DNA from: Flectobacillus roseus
GTDB taxonomy: Bacteria > Bacteroidota > Bacteroidia > Cytophagales > Spirosomataceae
Length of the DNA stretch: 64,000 nt
Assembly (NCBI RefSeq): GCF_030056665.1
Contig: NZ_JASHIG010000002.1
Strand: one strand, 5' to 3'
Shown: piece by piece, positions 45,426-53,249 of the stretch
How the letters are laid out: the number at the start of each line of letters is the position of its first letter
Position numbering within the stretch: the first letter of the stretch is position 1
The notes under the pieces: generated by a model
The model's input: only the letters and a program-made list of their open reading frames with translations
The model's database searches: none
What the model was told of the DNA's origin: nothing
Translations under genes and position numbers: made by a program

Positions 45426-46022
45426 TTATTTTTTCAATTCGTACCAAAAAGCTAAAGCCATCAAGATAACAGCCTGATATTTAAGGCTTTTCTTAATCGT
45501 ATTTAAGGCTTGAATAATGTGATTTTTTACGGTAAGTGGAGAAATATTAAGCATTTCCGCAATTTCATCATGTTTGAGATATTGCTCTCGGCTTAATTGA
45601 TACACCAATTTTTGTTGCGGAGGCAAAGTTTCAACAATTTGTTGAAGCAAAAATTGTGTTTCTTCAAACTGAATTTTATGATCCGTGCTGTAGTCCTCCT
45701 CAGTTTGGGTTTCGAGGTACTCGACATACAACAAAGCTTGACGAGCTCTGGATTTGAAGGAATTAATGGCATAATTTTTTGCCATTCTAAACAGATAGGA
45801 ATCAAAAGAAATAATGTTTACTAAATCAGCTTTATCTTTCCAGAGTTTCAAAAAAATCTCTTGTATAATATCCTCCGCCACATCGCTAGATTCAGTAATT
45901 CGAAACAAATAACCATAAAGCTTATTTTTATACGTATGAAAAATCAAAGAAAATGCCTCTTCACTACCATTAGAGGCATGAATAAGTAGTTCTTTTTCAT
46001 CATATAAAGTCTTTGTAGTCAT
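45426..46022 (-). CDS. ECF RNA polymerase sigma factor
   Basis: 198 residues. Region 2 (YLFRITESSDVAEDIIQEIF, LKLWKDKADLV, FDSYLFRMAKNYAINSFKS) and region 4 (LPPQQKLVYQLSREQYLKHD, EIAEMLNISPLTVKNHIIQA) mark a Bacteroidetes expansion-family-1 ECF sigma. The C-terminus has an odd hydrophobic tail (AVILMALAFWYELKK). It is the first gene of the locus and should drive susC to the acetyltransferase gene. Confidence 0.95.
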   Translation of the reverse strand: MTTKTLYDEKELLIHASNGSEEAFSLIFHTYKNKLYGYLFRITESSDVAEDIIQEIFLKLWKDKADLVNIISFDSYLFRMAKNYAINSFKSRARQALLYVEYLETQTEEDYSTDHKIQFEETQFLLQQIVETLPPQQKLVYQLSREQYLKHDEIAEMLNISPLTVKNHIIQALNTIKKSLKYQAVILMALAFWYELKK

Positions 46023-46340
46023 TCAATCATTTATCATAAGGTAACTAATTCCAAATCGGATACTAGTATAAATCTACTCAATAATTTCAAAAAAATATAA
46101 CTTTTGGATTATTATTGTATCATAATCATCCAATAATACTGTAAAAAATTTTAATAAACGGAAACATAGTGCCGAAATACATCAGAAATCGATTGAAAAG
46201 CAAAAATACTTACCAACACAACAATAGTACTTTTCCAATATTTAATCAAAAATAATACAGAAGTATCTATATAACAAAAAATCCCCAGCAATGTTTTTCA
46301 AGTCATCACTGGGGATTTTGCTACTGAATAGTTATGCTGT
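46023..46340. other. Non-coding region upstream of the sigma gene
   Basis: No gene. AT-rich; it holds the promoter side of the minus-strand sigma gene and, at 46275-46319, the terminator of the next minus-strand gene. Confidence 0.5.
46275..46319 (-). terminator. Terminator of the small secreted protein gene
   Basis: AAATCCCCAG, 20-base loop, CTGGGGATTT, then six T on the minus strand, 22 bases past the stop at 46341. Confidence 0.75.
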
Positions 46341-46733
46341 TTATTTCTTTTTTGCTTTTGGGTCTTCCAAACTAATAGCAATTCTAAAGCTTGTCTTTTT
46401 AGGACTATTATTTTTTACTGTAAAAGTATAATCTTTCGTAACAGAGATTGTAGCCTGATATGGGTCAGCATTTGGCTCAATCGACTCTTTACCTAATTCC
46501 ATCATACCTTTTTTGGTATCGTCAATAAAACTCAATGTCAATACTTGTCCTTTTGTGGCTTTAAAAACAAAACTTTTACTGCTGTTAGCTTCAACTTTTT
46601 GTTCCCATACCAAAGAATTAGAACCTTCCTTTGCAAAGTCGATACGTTTTGGTGCTTGTGCCAACGAGGCATTTACCGCAACAACAAAAGTGAATAATAC
46701 AAGAGTGGCGAGTTTGAAAATGTTGTTTTTCAT
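46341..46733 (-). CDS. Small secreted protein of unknown function
   Basis: 130 residues from ATG 46733, with a signal peptide ending near SLAQA. The mature part is one beta-sandwich-like domain (SFVFKATKGQVLTLSFIDD, ATISVTKDYTFTVKNNSPKK, SFRIAISL) that resembles bacterial pre-peptidase C-terminal (PPC-like) domains. It ends in a lysine tail. Monocistronic with a terminator. Confidence 0.6.
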   Translation of the reverse strand: MKNNIFKLATLVLFTFVVAVNASLAQAPKRIDFAKEGSNSLVWEQKVEANSSKSFVFKATKGQVLTLSFIDDTKKGMMELGKESIEPNADPYQATISVTKDYTFTVKNNSPKKTSFRIAISLEDPKAKKK

Positions 46734-46920
46734 GTGAGATATGTTAAAGTGTTTATCATGAGAAAATCTCCTAGATTGCCAAATTACAAGTTTTTTCAAG
46801 AGTAAACCAAAACACTTTCGAAAAAGAATGATGACAATTTGATGACAAAAAACAACAGGAAAATTCGGCGTTTAATTGGTTTAACTAACGATTATATTTA
46901 GGGGTGAATTTTGAAAAATG

Positions 46921-46950
46921 GCTAGTACTGGCTAGAAAGCCAGCACTAGC
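46921..46950. repeat. Hairpin repeat of the CTGGCT-AGAA-AGCCAG family
   Basis: GCTAGTACTGGCT-agaa-AGCCAGCACTAGC: 13-base arms with one mismatch, 15 bases past the stop of the protease gene. Related hairpins lie at 49961-49984, 50168-50195 and 51106-51130. Confidence 0.6.
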
Positions 46951-46964
46951 AGAGCAAGCAAATT

Positions 46965-48158
46965 TTAATCCATCCGTGAATACATTAAGTTATTCGGATT
47001 TAGATACAAACAATTATTCCTAAAATCGATGATTGTTGTGAAGCGTTTCAAGATTAGATTACCGATATTTCCCAGTCTATCTGGTGTATCAGGGTCTTTT
47101 TGTGGGACACTCAATTGTATATTATAAAGTTCAAAATCTGCAATTTTTAGTCTTCGCAACAACAAAACATCAGTTACGATATTTATATCTGCTGTTCCAA
47201 TCCAACCAGATTCCCCAAGTTTATTTAGCTTGCCAGCTAAATTATGCTTAGTAAAATATTCCTTAGAAATACTTAATGAACCATCCGAACCCGAATCAAA
47301 ATCAAACCATTCTTCGTATTCAGTATTGTCGACAATCATTTTACATTTGATATACGGTATGCCGTCAATTAATCTAAAATCAAGCTTTCGGTAGTCTCCA
47401 GAAATAGGTGGTAATGAGTCATACACAATCATTTTTTTAGTCTCGTAATTAATTTTTAAGACCTTATTCTGAAAGGCTACCCAACCCAACACAGCATCGA
47501 AGGGAGAATCTCCGAAATCTATTGCTAGAAGTGGTACTTGATTCCAGGTTAACCCATTTATTGTTAATTTATTTTGTGAGCTAGTTGGCACTCTTTCCAC
47601 CCCATCGGAACCAACATTTAGAAACGACCCATCTAATTTTACTTTTACCTTTTTATCAATCAAAGGTGTTGAAATAACCATTCCAGAAGCGCCTGTATCA
47701 AACAAAAAGGTAAGCGTGTCAGAATTATTGATGCTTCCTTTCAAATAAATTCGACTGTCCTCTCCTATGCTAAAGGGGATGGTATCATACTTTGATAACT
47801 TGTCTTTGGTATAAGCGTATTTTGGATAGCTAATAACTTGATTTTTATTGGTGTTAATTTGTGTTTTGATGGTATCCTTTCCATTTTGAACTATCAAAAA
47901 ATCAACTATTTTATTCATCTCAACCTTGAAAGTGATTGAATCAATATCTGAGATATAGGTTATTTCTTGTGTTTTTGTAAATGGTTTCGGGACATACACA
48001 TCAGGATTGGCCTTGGCGATAGGATGCTGCTCGTGAATTTCGGATTTTCCTTCTCTAATCTTAATGGTCTTGGCATTAGACTTAAGAATTCGCAACGTTT
48101 TTTGGGCAAATGAACAATGACAGAGTAAAAAAGATAGGATAAAAAATAGTTTTTTCAT
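46965..48158 (-). CDS. Retropepsin-like aspartyl protease family protein
   Basis: 397 residues from ATG 48158, with a signal peptide ending near CSFAQ. Two aspartyl-protease half sites are visible: FLFDTGASGMVIS (~170) and WFDFDSGSDGSLSIS (~300). The first is a classical DTGA; the second is a DSGS variant. The C-terminal GNIGNLILKRFTTIIDFRNN matches the flap and end of the fold. Secreted or periplasmic; activity on a substrate is unproven. An AraC gene precedes it by 70 bases on the same strand. Confidence 0.8.
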   Translation of the reverse strand: MKKLFFILSFLLCHCSFAQKTLRILKSNAKTIKIREGKSEIHEQHPIAKANPDVYVPKPFTKTQEITYISDIDSITFKVEMNKIVDFLIVQNGKDTIKTQINTNKNQVISYPKYAYTKDKLSKYDTIPFSIGEDSRIYLKGSINNSDTLTFLFDTGASGMVISTPLIDKKVKVKLDGSFLNVGSDGVERVPTSSQNKLTINGLTWNQVPLLAIDFGDSPFDAVLGWVAFQNKVLKINYETKKMIVYDSLPPISGDYRKLDFRLIDGIPYIKCKMIVDNTEYEEWFDFDSGSDGSLSISKEYFTKHNLAGKLNKLGESGWIGTADINIVTDVLLLRRLKIADFELYNIQLSVPQKDPDTPDRLGNIGNLILKRFTTIIDFRNNCLYLNPNNLMYSRMD

Positions 48159-48228
48159 GTTTGAGAAGTTTGATTTGGTGCAAAATAACAAACCTCCCAA
48201 CTCGTAAAATAGAACAAAATTAGCCTGA

Positions 48229-49017
48229 TTAAAAATTTCTAAATGATTTTGGATTGAGTCCAGTCAAATGTTTGAAGGTTCGTAAAAAATGACTCTGATC
48301 TGAGAATCCGCAAAAAAGTGCAATCTCAGTCAAAGATTGATTCGATGATTTTAATAAATCTAAACTTCGCGTGATTCTTATTCTTCTTACGTATTCACTA
48401 ATGGTGCAGCCGATGTACTTTGGAAAATGCTTTGATATCGTCACAGGATGTACACCCAGTAAAATCGATAACTCTTCAAGACTGTGATTAAGATACCAGT
48501 TGTCATTTAAAAACTCTTCAAGTTTTGTACACCATAAAATCTGTTGATAATCTTTGACATCTGCTTCGGCAACAAAATCTAATATAAGTGAATGTAGTGC
48601 AGTTTGAGTCAAACCATCGTTGAAATTGAGTTCTGAATTTAGTTTGAGCATAAACAGCTTGCTTCTTACGTTTTTTAGCACTGCTTTTTCTAATAACTCT
48701 TCCGAAATATCATGTTTTTGCAAAAAATCGGAATCAATTTCAAGATTCAGGTTTTTAGTATCTGGTGTAAATGGAATTGTTTGGTGAAATTCTCCAGAAT
48801 GATAAAACAAAACATCCTTTGAAGTTTTAACAGCTGTTTGATTGTTTTTCCGTTCCAAATGCGCACCATTAATGATAAAACTCAAATGCGGATTTGCATG
48901 ATAATGGTAAGATTGATCGACCTTGTCATGATAGGCAGTTTTGCTCGTTATGATGCCCTCAAATTCAACTAAATTTAAGATATTCCCAGAATATTCACCT
49001 TTGTTTAGTGTACTCAT
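48229..49017 (-). CDS. AraC-family regulator with cupin-type sensor domain
   Basis: 262 residues. The N-terminal sensing part (SYHYHANPHLSFIINGAHLE, DVLFYHSGEFHQTIPF) is cupin-like. The C-terminal helix-turn-helix pair (HSLEELSILLGVHPVTISKH; LTEIALFCGFSDQSHFLRTF; GLNPKSFR) is typical. It lies directly upstream of the aspartyl-protease gene, which it may control. Confidence 0.88.
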   Translation of the reverse strand: MSTLNKGEYSGNILNLVEFEGIITSKTAYHDKVDQSYHYHANPHLSFIINGAHLERKNNQTAVKTSKDVLFYHSGEFHQTIPFTPDTKNLNLEIDSDFLQKHDISEELLEKAVLKNVRSKLFMLKLNSELNFNDGLTQTALHSLILDFVAEADVKDYQQILWCTKLEEFLNDNWYLNHSLEELSILLGVHPVTISKHFPKYIGCTISEYVRRIRITRSLDLLKSSNQSLTEIALFCGFSDQSHFLRTFKHLTGLNPKSFRNF

Positions 49018-49184
49018 ATTTTATTATAAATGTAGTTTAGATCATCATAAGTTTTCGTTTTGCAGCCTAAAGAAAAGTATCCTTTATTCACATAGTATTC
49101 ATTTAATCCTTTCAGTATATCAAAGGTAAAAGGAGGACTGGTTGAAAGCTTGTTGTAATGGAGTAAAAAATAGTTTGGCTTCAC

Positions 49185-49544
49185 TTAAGGCTCTGTTTGA
49201 TATAAATTTGCATTTTGCATAACCTCATAAATTTGGTATATAGTTATGATTAAACCGAATACTACGCCGATGGTAAATTGAGTTTTAAACACTTTTTTAT
49301 AAGAAATAGAAGTATCCATAACCCGTTTTAGCATCGCCCAAATCATAAGAGTAATGGTCGTAATGAACAGACTTATGAAGGCTGATGAGAAAAGTCTTCC
49401 CAGAAAATATAGGATAAAACTTTCTTGCAATTGACGGTAAATGATATGGTTTGTTCTCATTCCAATAGTATGGATGAACAAGGTTACTCCAAAAATTAAA
49501 ATCTCATAGAGAATAATTGATATAAAATCTTGTGAATTGTTCAT
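49185..49544 (-). CDS. Small membrane protein
   Basis: 119 residues with about three membrane helices (ISIILYEILIFGVTLFIHTI, SAFISLFITTITLMIWAML, TIGVVFGLIITIYQIYEV). No family recognised. Spacing suggests a single-gene unit. Confidence 0.5.
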   Translation of the reverse strand: MNNSQDFISIILYEILIFGVTLFIHTIGMRTNHIIYRQLQESFILYFLGRLFSSAFISLFITTITLMIWAMLKRVMDTSISYKKVFKTQFTIGVVFGLIITIYQIYEVMQNANLYQTEP

Positions 49545-49960
49545 AGTAATTTTTCTATATTTAAAGGAATCTAGGTCAGTAAAAATGCTACTAATGGTAT
49601 GTTTCTATTTGACAAATTTCTATAAACTTTAATCATTAAAAGGATTTGATTCTCCTATTGATTGTCTTAAGAATAATATGTGTCTAGTGCTTGTCCAGCA
49701 AGCTATTTTAGGATAAACTCTGCAAGTTATATAGATATTGTTTGGGGGTTCTTTATTTCTGATAACAAATACAAATAATTTTTATTATTAAAATATTTCA
49801 TTGCTTAAGATACCTTCAGAACCTGATGGATATTTACGTTTTGATTTATCTTGAAAATTTAACGTCACTACCAAGTTTTATCCATACAAACATATCCTTT
49901 TAACCTAATTTTAAATGATTTAACTATTAGAAATTAGGATAGAATCCTTAGAAACTATGA

Positions 49961-49984
49961 GTGCTGGCTAGGAAGCCAGCATTA
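49961..49984. repeat. Hairpin repeat, CTGGCT-AGGA-AGCCAG family
   Basis: GTGCTGGCTaggaAGCCAGCATTAG, nearly the same as 46921-46950. It directly precedes the nested inverted repeat at 49999. Confidence 0.6.
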
Positions 49985-49998
49985 GCGGAGATAGATTA

Positions 49999-50084
49999 CT
50001 AGTTCAAGACTTAGTCTTGGACTCATTTTTTATACTGTTCCTAAACTGAAACAAAAGCTAGTCCGAGACTAAGACTCGAACTAG
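49999..50084. repeat. Nested inverted repeat (CTAGTTCAAGAC family)
   Basis: The left arm CTAGTTCAAGACTTAGTC and right arm GACTAAGACTCGAACTAG are inverted copies, and each arm is itself a palindrome around its TTAGTC/GACTAA centre. A closely related 87-bp element lies at 57089-57175. Shape and size suggest a MITE-like or REPIN-like unit. Confidence 0.7.
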
Positions 50085-50167
50085 GCAATAATACAATCTT
50101 TTTTTGCAGGATAACTAAAACGCTCGGAGGTAAGTATGACAGAAGGCTGTCTGTTTTTCTGTTGCAA

Positions 50168-50195
50168 CTACTGGCTTGGAAGACAGCGCTAGTGG
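50168..50195. repeat. Degenerate hairpin repeat, CTGGCT family
   Basis: CTACTGGCTTGGAAGACAGCGCTAGTGG: same layout as 46921-46950 with several changes; the stem still pairs partly. Confidence 0.5.
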
Positions 50196-50205
50196 GACAA
50201 TAGTT

Positions 50206-50541
50206 CTATTTATAGATAAGATTTTCGACTTCCTCTCTAAGAGGCTCTAAATGTTTTTTTACTATTGCCCACACCATTGCAGAATCTACGGCATCATATG
50301 CATGTATTAGTCGATTTCGAAAACCTACAATTTTACGAGTGTTTTCCAAACTTAGTTCGGGGTGCAGCCCATCAAATTTATTCACGGCTTCTCCAATTAT
50401 TCCTAATTGTCTTTCTACAGCGCTTTGTGTTTTATAATCTGCATCATATTCTTCAAAGGAAGATATTGTCCCCAAAAAATCATTTATTGAGTCAATCGCA
50501 TACAGAATATCATACAAATATTTTAGTGCCTTCTCTGTCAT
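50206..50541 (-). CDS. HepT-family toxin (DUF86)
   Basis: 111 residues, all-helical. The HEPN-type RNase motif R-x4-H-x-Y is present in FRNRLIHAYDAVD. In the characterised HepT/MntA pairs this protein is the toxin RNase, and MntA silences it by adding AMP units to the Tyr of that motif. Its first 32 bases overlap the MntA-like gene, which supports a coupled pair. Confidence 0.88.
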   Translation of the reverse strand: MTEKALKYLYDILYAIDSINDFLGTISSFEEYDADYKTQSAVERQLGIIGEAVNKFDGLHPELSLENTRKIVGFRNRLIHAYDAVDSAMVWAIVKKHLEPLREEVENLIYK

Positions 50542-50839
50542 AAATTAAAACTTTTGTGGCATCAATATTCCTTTTTAGATATGGATTTCTGATAGATGAT
50601 TCCGTTAATAAGTCCACTTTTTTATGAAAAAAATTCTCAAACGTATCCCAAAGCGACATCAATTTTTCACCACGCTCAATAGGGTCTTTTTCATCAATTT
50701 CTACCAGCAAATCAATATCGCTATTTTGATCATCAAATCTATCTGTTATAGCAGAACCGAAGGCGAATAGCTTCAGTACATTGTGCTTTTGACACATTGC
50801 TTGAAATTCTGGCTTCAATATTTCTTTTTGGAACTGCAT
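50510..50839 (-). CDS. MntA-family nucleotidyltransferase antitoxin
   Basis: 109 residues. The minimal nucleotidyltransferase motif GS-x10-DxD is present in FGSAITDRFDDQNSDIDLLV, with a third acidic residue likely in KKVDLLTE. It should modify and inactivate HepT. It is upstream of and overlaps hepT by 32 bases, the usual order. The C-terminal tail (DREGTKIFV) extends past the overlap. Confidence 0.88.
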   Translation of the reverse strand: MQFQKEILKPEFQAMCQKHNVLKLFAFGSAITDRFDDQNSDIDLLVEIDEKDPIERGEKLMSLWDTFENFFHKKVDLLTESSIRNPYLKRNIDATKVLIYDREGTKIFV

Positions 50840-51416
50840 GATTCAAATATAAGATATTCCATCAAAAAAACAGTATAAAATGTGAATATAGGCTTGAGGG
50901 ACAGAAAATTCAGCACCGTAGGTGCGACAGAATATCGTTTGTTTTCTGTCGCACCTAAGGCGCTTAAATGATTATAGTTTATAACTATACCAAACTGTCG
51001 CTCCTACGGCGCTATGCCATTATTAACTTATCCTTGAAACTATTTTTAAAGGGTTTGATATTTTGAAATTGAGATGGATTTTTTAGAAAATGTGAGTGAT
51101 GACTTGGAAGCCTGTACTAGCGGGGTGCCTGGCAAGCTAGCTAGCTAGAGAGTCGGAAATATACTGATTTATAACTATTGTGTGTATTATCACATTTAAT
51201 CAAATTTGCCTAAGTTAATTATTCAAAATGTACACAACTAATAAGAGAATTTAAAAAAATATATTATTTCGGAGTAAAAGTTGTCAAACTAAAAAGGGGA
51301 TATAACAGACTTACAAACTATACTAGCCTTAGTATTTCTAACAAATCAACATAAATCTAATTTCAAACTCCATAACTTTAAAATACAATTTAGCTAACTA
51401 CTTAAACAGCAGAATT
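50840..51416. other. Non-coding region with dispersed repeats
   Basis: No gene. It holds three GCNCC-GTAGG-GCGACAG units (50913-50930, 50946-50963, 50995-51012), a degenerate CTGGCT-type hairpin (51106-51130) and AT-rich DNA that should include the promoter of the gene at 51417. Confidence 0.6.
50913..51012. repeat. Three units of the GCNCC-GTAGG-GCGACAG repeat
   Basis: gcaccgtaggtgcgacag, ctgtcgcacctaaggcgc and ctgtcgctcctacggcgc: the first is inverted relative to the other two. They match the pair at 30396-30450, 20 kb away. Confidence 0.65.
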
Positions 51417-52892
51417 ATGAGAAACAATTATTTATTTATTTTTTTATTTTTGACACTATCAGCCTCAGGTCAACAATCTGGTCAACAAGTCAAAGATTAC
51501 GGATGGCAAACTATTTTCCAAACTGGAAGTGGAATGCTTCAGATTAGAATTTTTGTAAATGACCCTAAGGCTAGAAAGAGTGACTGGCGTACTACTATTT
51601 ACTGTCGTAGTACTTTCAAAGAGACAGTTGATGACTTTGTAATTGAAGGAGACGCTATTATCAATTCTGTTCTTGTAAATCAGAATGAATTTAGGAAAAA
51701 CGAATTAATGGCATCTGGTATTTTGTGGAAAGGTAACAATTATTCTAATGATAAGGTTTCAGATGGTACAAGTTTTACTAACATTCATATTGTACGTCTT
51801 AAAATTGGGGGACAATTGATATATAAAGATGGTAAAAAAATAGGTAATTATCAAGAAAAAAATAACTCCAATAGCCCTCAAACAGGTGATTTTCAAGAGA
51901 AGACAGATTCAAATGGTCAAGAGGAAACCTCAAAAAACGACCAAACTGGACAACCCGGTAATAATGATGCTTTAAAAAAAGAAAAAGAGCAAAGAAATAA
52001 AGAACTTGAAAATAATTTAAAACGAGAAAAAGAACAAAAAAATAAAGAGCTTGAAGATGATTTAAAACTATTACAACAACAATTTGAAGAAAATATTCAA
52101 GGCACTAAAGATCCTATCCAGCGAGCAGAATATCAAAACTACTTAACAATTGCACAGAATATCGGGGATTTAGATGAGCGAAAGAAATATCTAGCTAATA
52201 TGAATAATATAGTTCAAGAATCCAAGCTACGAACTGAGGCAATCGAGAATACAGTTAGTTCTATTTCGACTTTAATCGAAACTGAAGTTGACGATTTGGA
52301 AAATTTAGAGAAAGGTGAAACAATGATTTTAGGGAGAATAGGATTAACTGGAATGTATGCACCATATTTCATGTCAAGCAAATCATCAAGATTACAGGAT
52401 CCTAAACTTGGACTTAGTTTAGGAATGGATATACTTACGATTAATGGATTTAGTGTATCCGCTACTTTCGACCAACTTGTGATTGATGAATCAAAGTTTG
52501 TTGTAACAATGTTAGATAAAAATGGAAACCCAAGTGATTTATCTGGAAAAATGACATCAAATGCTTCATTCTCTACATTAGGAATAGGTTACAATATTTC
52601 ATTAAAAAATAGACATTTTAATATTTTTTTAGCTCCTAATATTGGTCTTTTAAGTATTAAGGATGATTATGGTTGGACTTACAGTAATAAAAAATATCAG
52701 ATAGAGAAGTTTGAACCGAGTGGTATATTTACATGGGGCTTAAATGCTAAACTTTATTATTTTTTAGGATCTAGATTGGCTGTTAATGTTAGCTACGGAA
52801 TAAACAGCCCATTTGATTTGCAAAACCAGCTTGATATTTTTAGCTTAACAAACTTTTCCGGAGCAGGCTTTGGAATTGCTATCAGATTCTAA
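51417..52892 (+). CDS. Secreted coiled-coil protein with outer-membrane-type C-terminus
   Basis: 491 residues with a signal peptide (FIFLFLTLSASG). An N-terminal beta domain (~25-140) is followed by a Ser/Asn/Gln-rich linker, a charged coiled coil (~185-290) built on two near-identical units (KEKEQRNKELE and REKEQKNKELE), and a C-terminal ~180 residues with strand patterns of an outer-membrane barrel (GRIGLTGMYAPYF, SFSTLGIGYNISL, ending in FGIAIRF). The final Phe fits BAM-dependent insertion. The family is not recognised. Confidence 0.55.
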   Translation: MRNNYLFIFLFLTLSASGQQSGQQVKDYGWQTIFQTGSGMLQIRIFVNDPKARKSDWRTTIYCRSTFKETVDDFVIEGDAIINSVLVNQNEFRKNELMASGILWKGNNYSNDKVSDGTSFTNIHIVRLKIGGQLIYKDGKKIGNYQEKNNSNSPQTGDFQEKTDSNGQEETSKNDQTGQPGNNDALKKEKEQRNKELENNLKREKEQKNKELEDDLKLLQQQFEENIQGTKDPIQRAEYQNYLTIAQNIGDLDERKKYLANMNNIVQESKLRTEAIENTVSSISTLIETEVDDLENLEKGETMILGRIGLTGMYAPYFMSSKSSRLQDPKLGLSLGMDILTINGFSVSATFDQLVIDESKFVVTMLDKNGNPSDLSGKMTSNASFSTLGIGYNISLKNRHFNIFLAPNIGLLSIKDDYGWTYSNKKYQIEKFEPSGIFTWGLNAKLYYFLGSRLAVNVSYGINSPFDLQNQLDIFSLTNFSGAGFGIAIRF

Positions 52893-53249
52893 GGTATTTT
52901 AGGGTATTTACATACTTCGATTAATATACAATAAATTCATTATCAAATTAGCAATTTTCAATTATTCGTACTTTCATTCTGGAGATAATGCTTTTTAATC
53001 TTAATTTAAGGTATTATGAACAATTGCGTTCTTTTTCTCTGTTGCTATGATCTACCTATTATAAACTAGTCTTCTGGCATTTGCAAAATCTAGTGTGAAA
53101 ATAATATTTATTTTCAGTTGTACGCTAGTCTTGTTGAAAAGAAAGTCACTCTGTTAATAGAGAAGAATAACATAAAACGGTAGTTATAAAATTTTGTAAT
53201 TCAAAATTTTATAACTACCGTTTTAAAAAATCGAGAACTACCGACTTTA
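52893..53249. other. Non-coding gap before dnaK's 3' end
   Basis: No gene. AT-rich; its only structure is the strong hairpin at 53174-53224. Confidence 0.5.
53174..53224. terminator. Long perfect hairpin between convergent genes (dnaK terminator)
   Basis: AAAACGGTAGTTATAAAATT and its exact complement form a 22-base stem with a 7-base loop (gtaattc). It lies 26 bases past the dnaK stop and may end transcription from both sides. Confidence 0.75.

Larger units (their letters stand above)
49545..50205. other. Non-coding region rich in hairpin repeats
   Basis: No gene recognised in 661 bases. It holds the CTGGCT-type hairpins at 49961-49984 and 50168-50195 and the nested inverted repeat at 49999-50084. 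The left 400 bases are AT-rich without notable structure. Confidence 0.6.
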
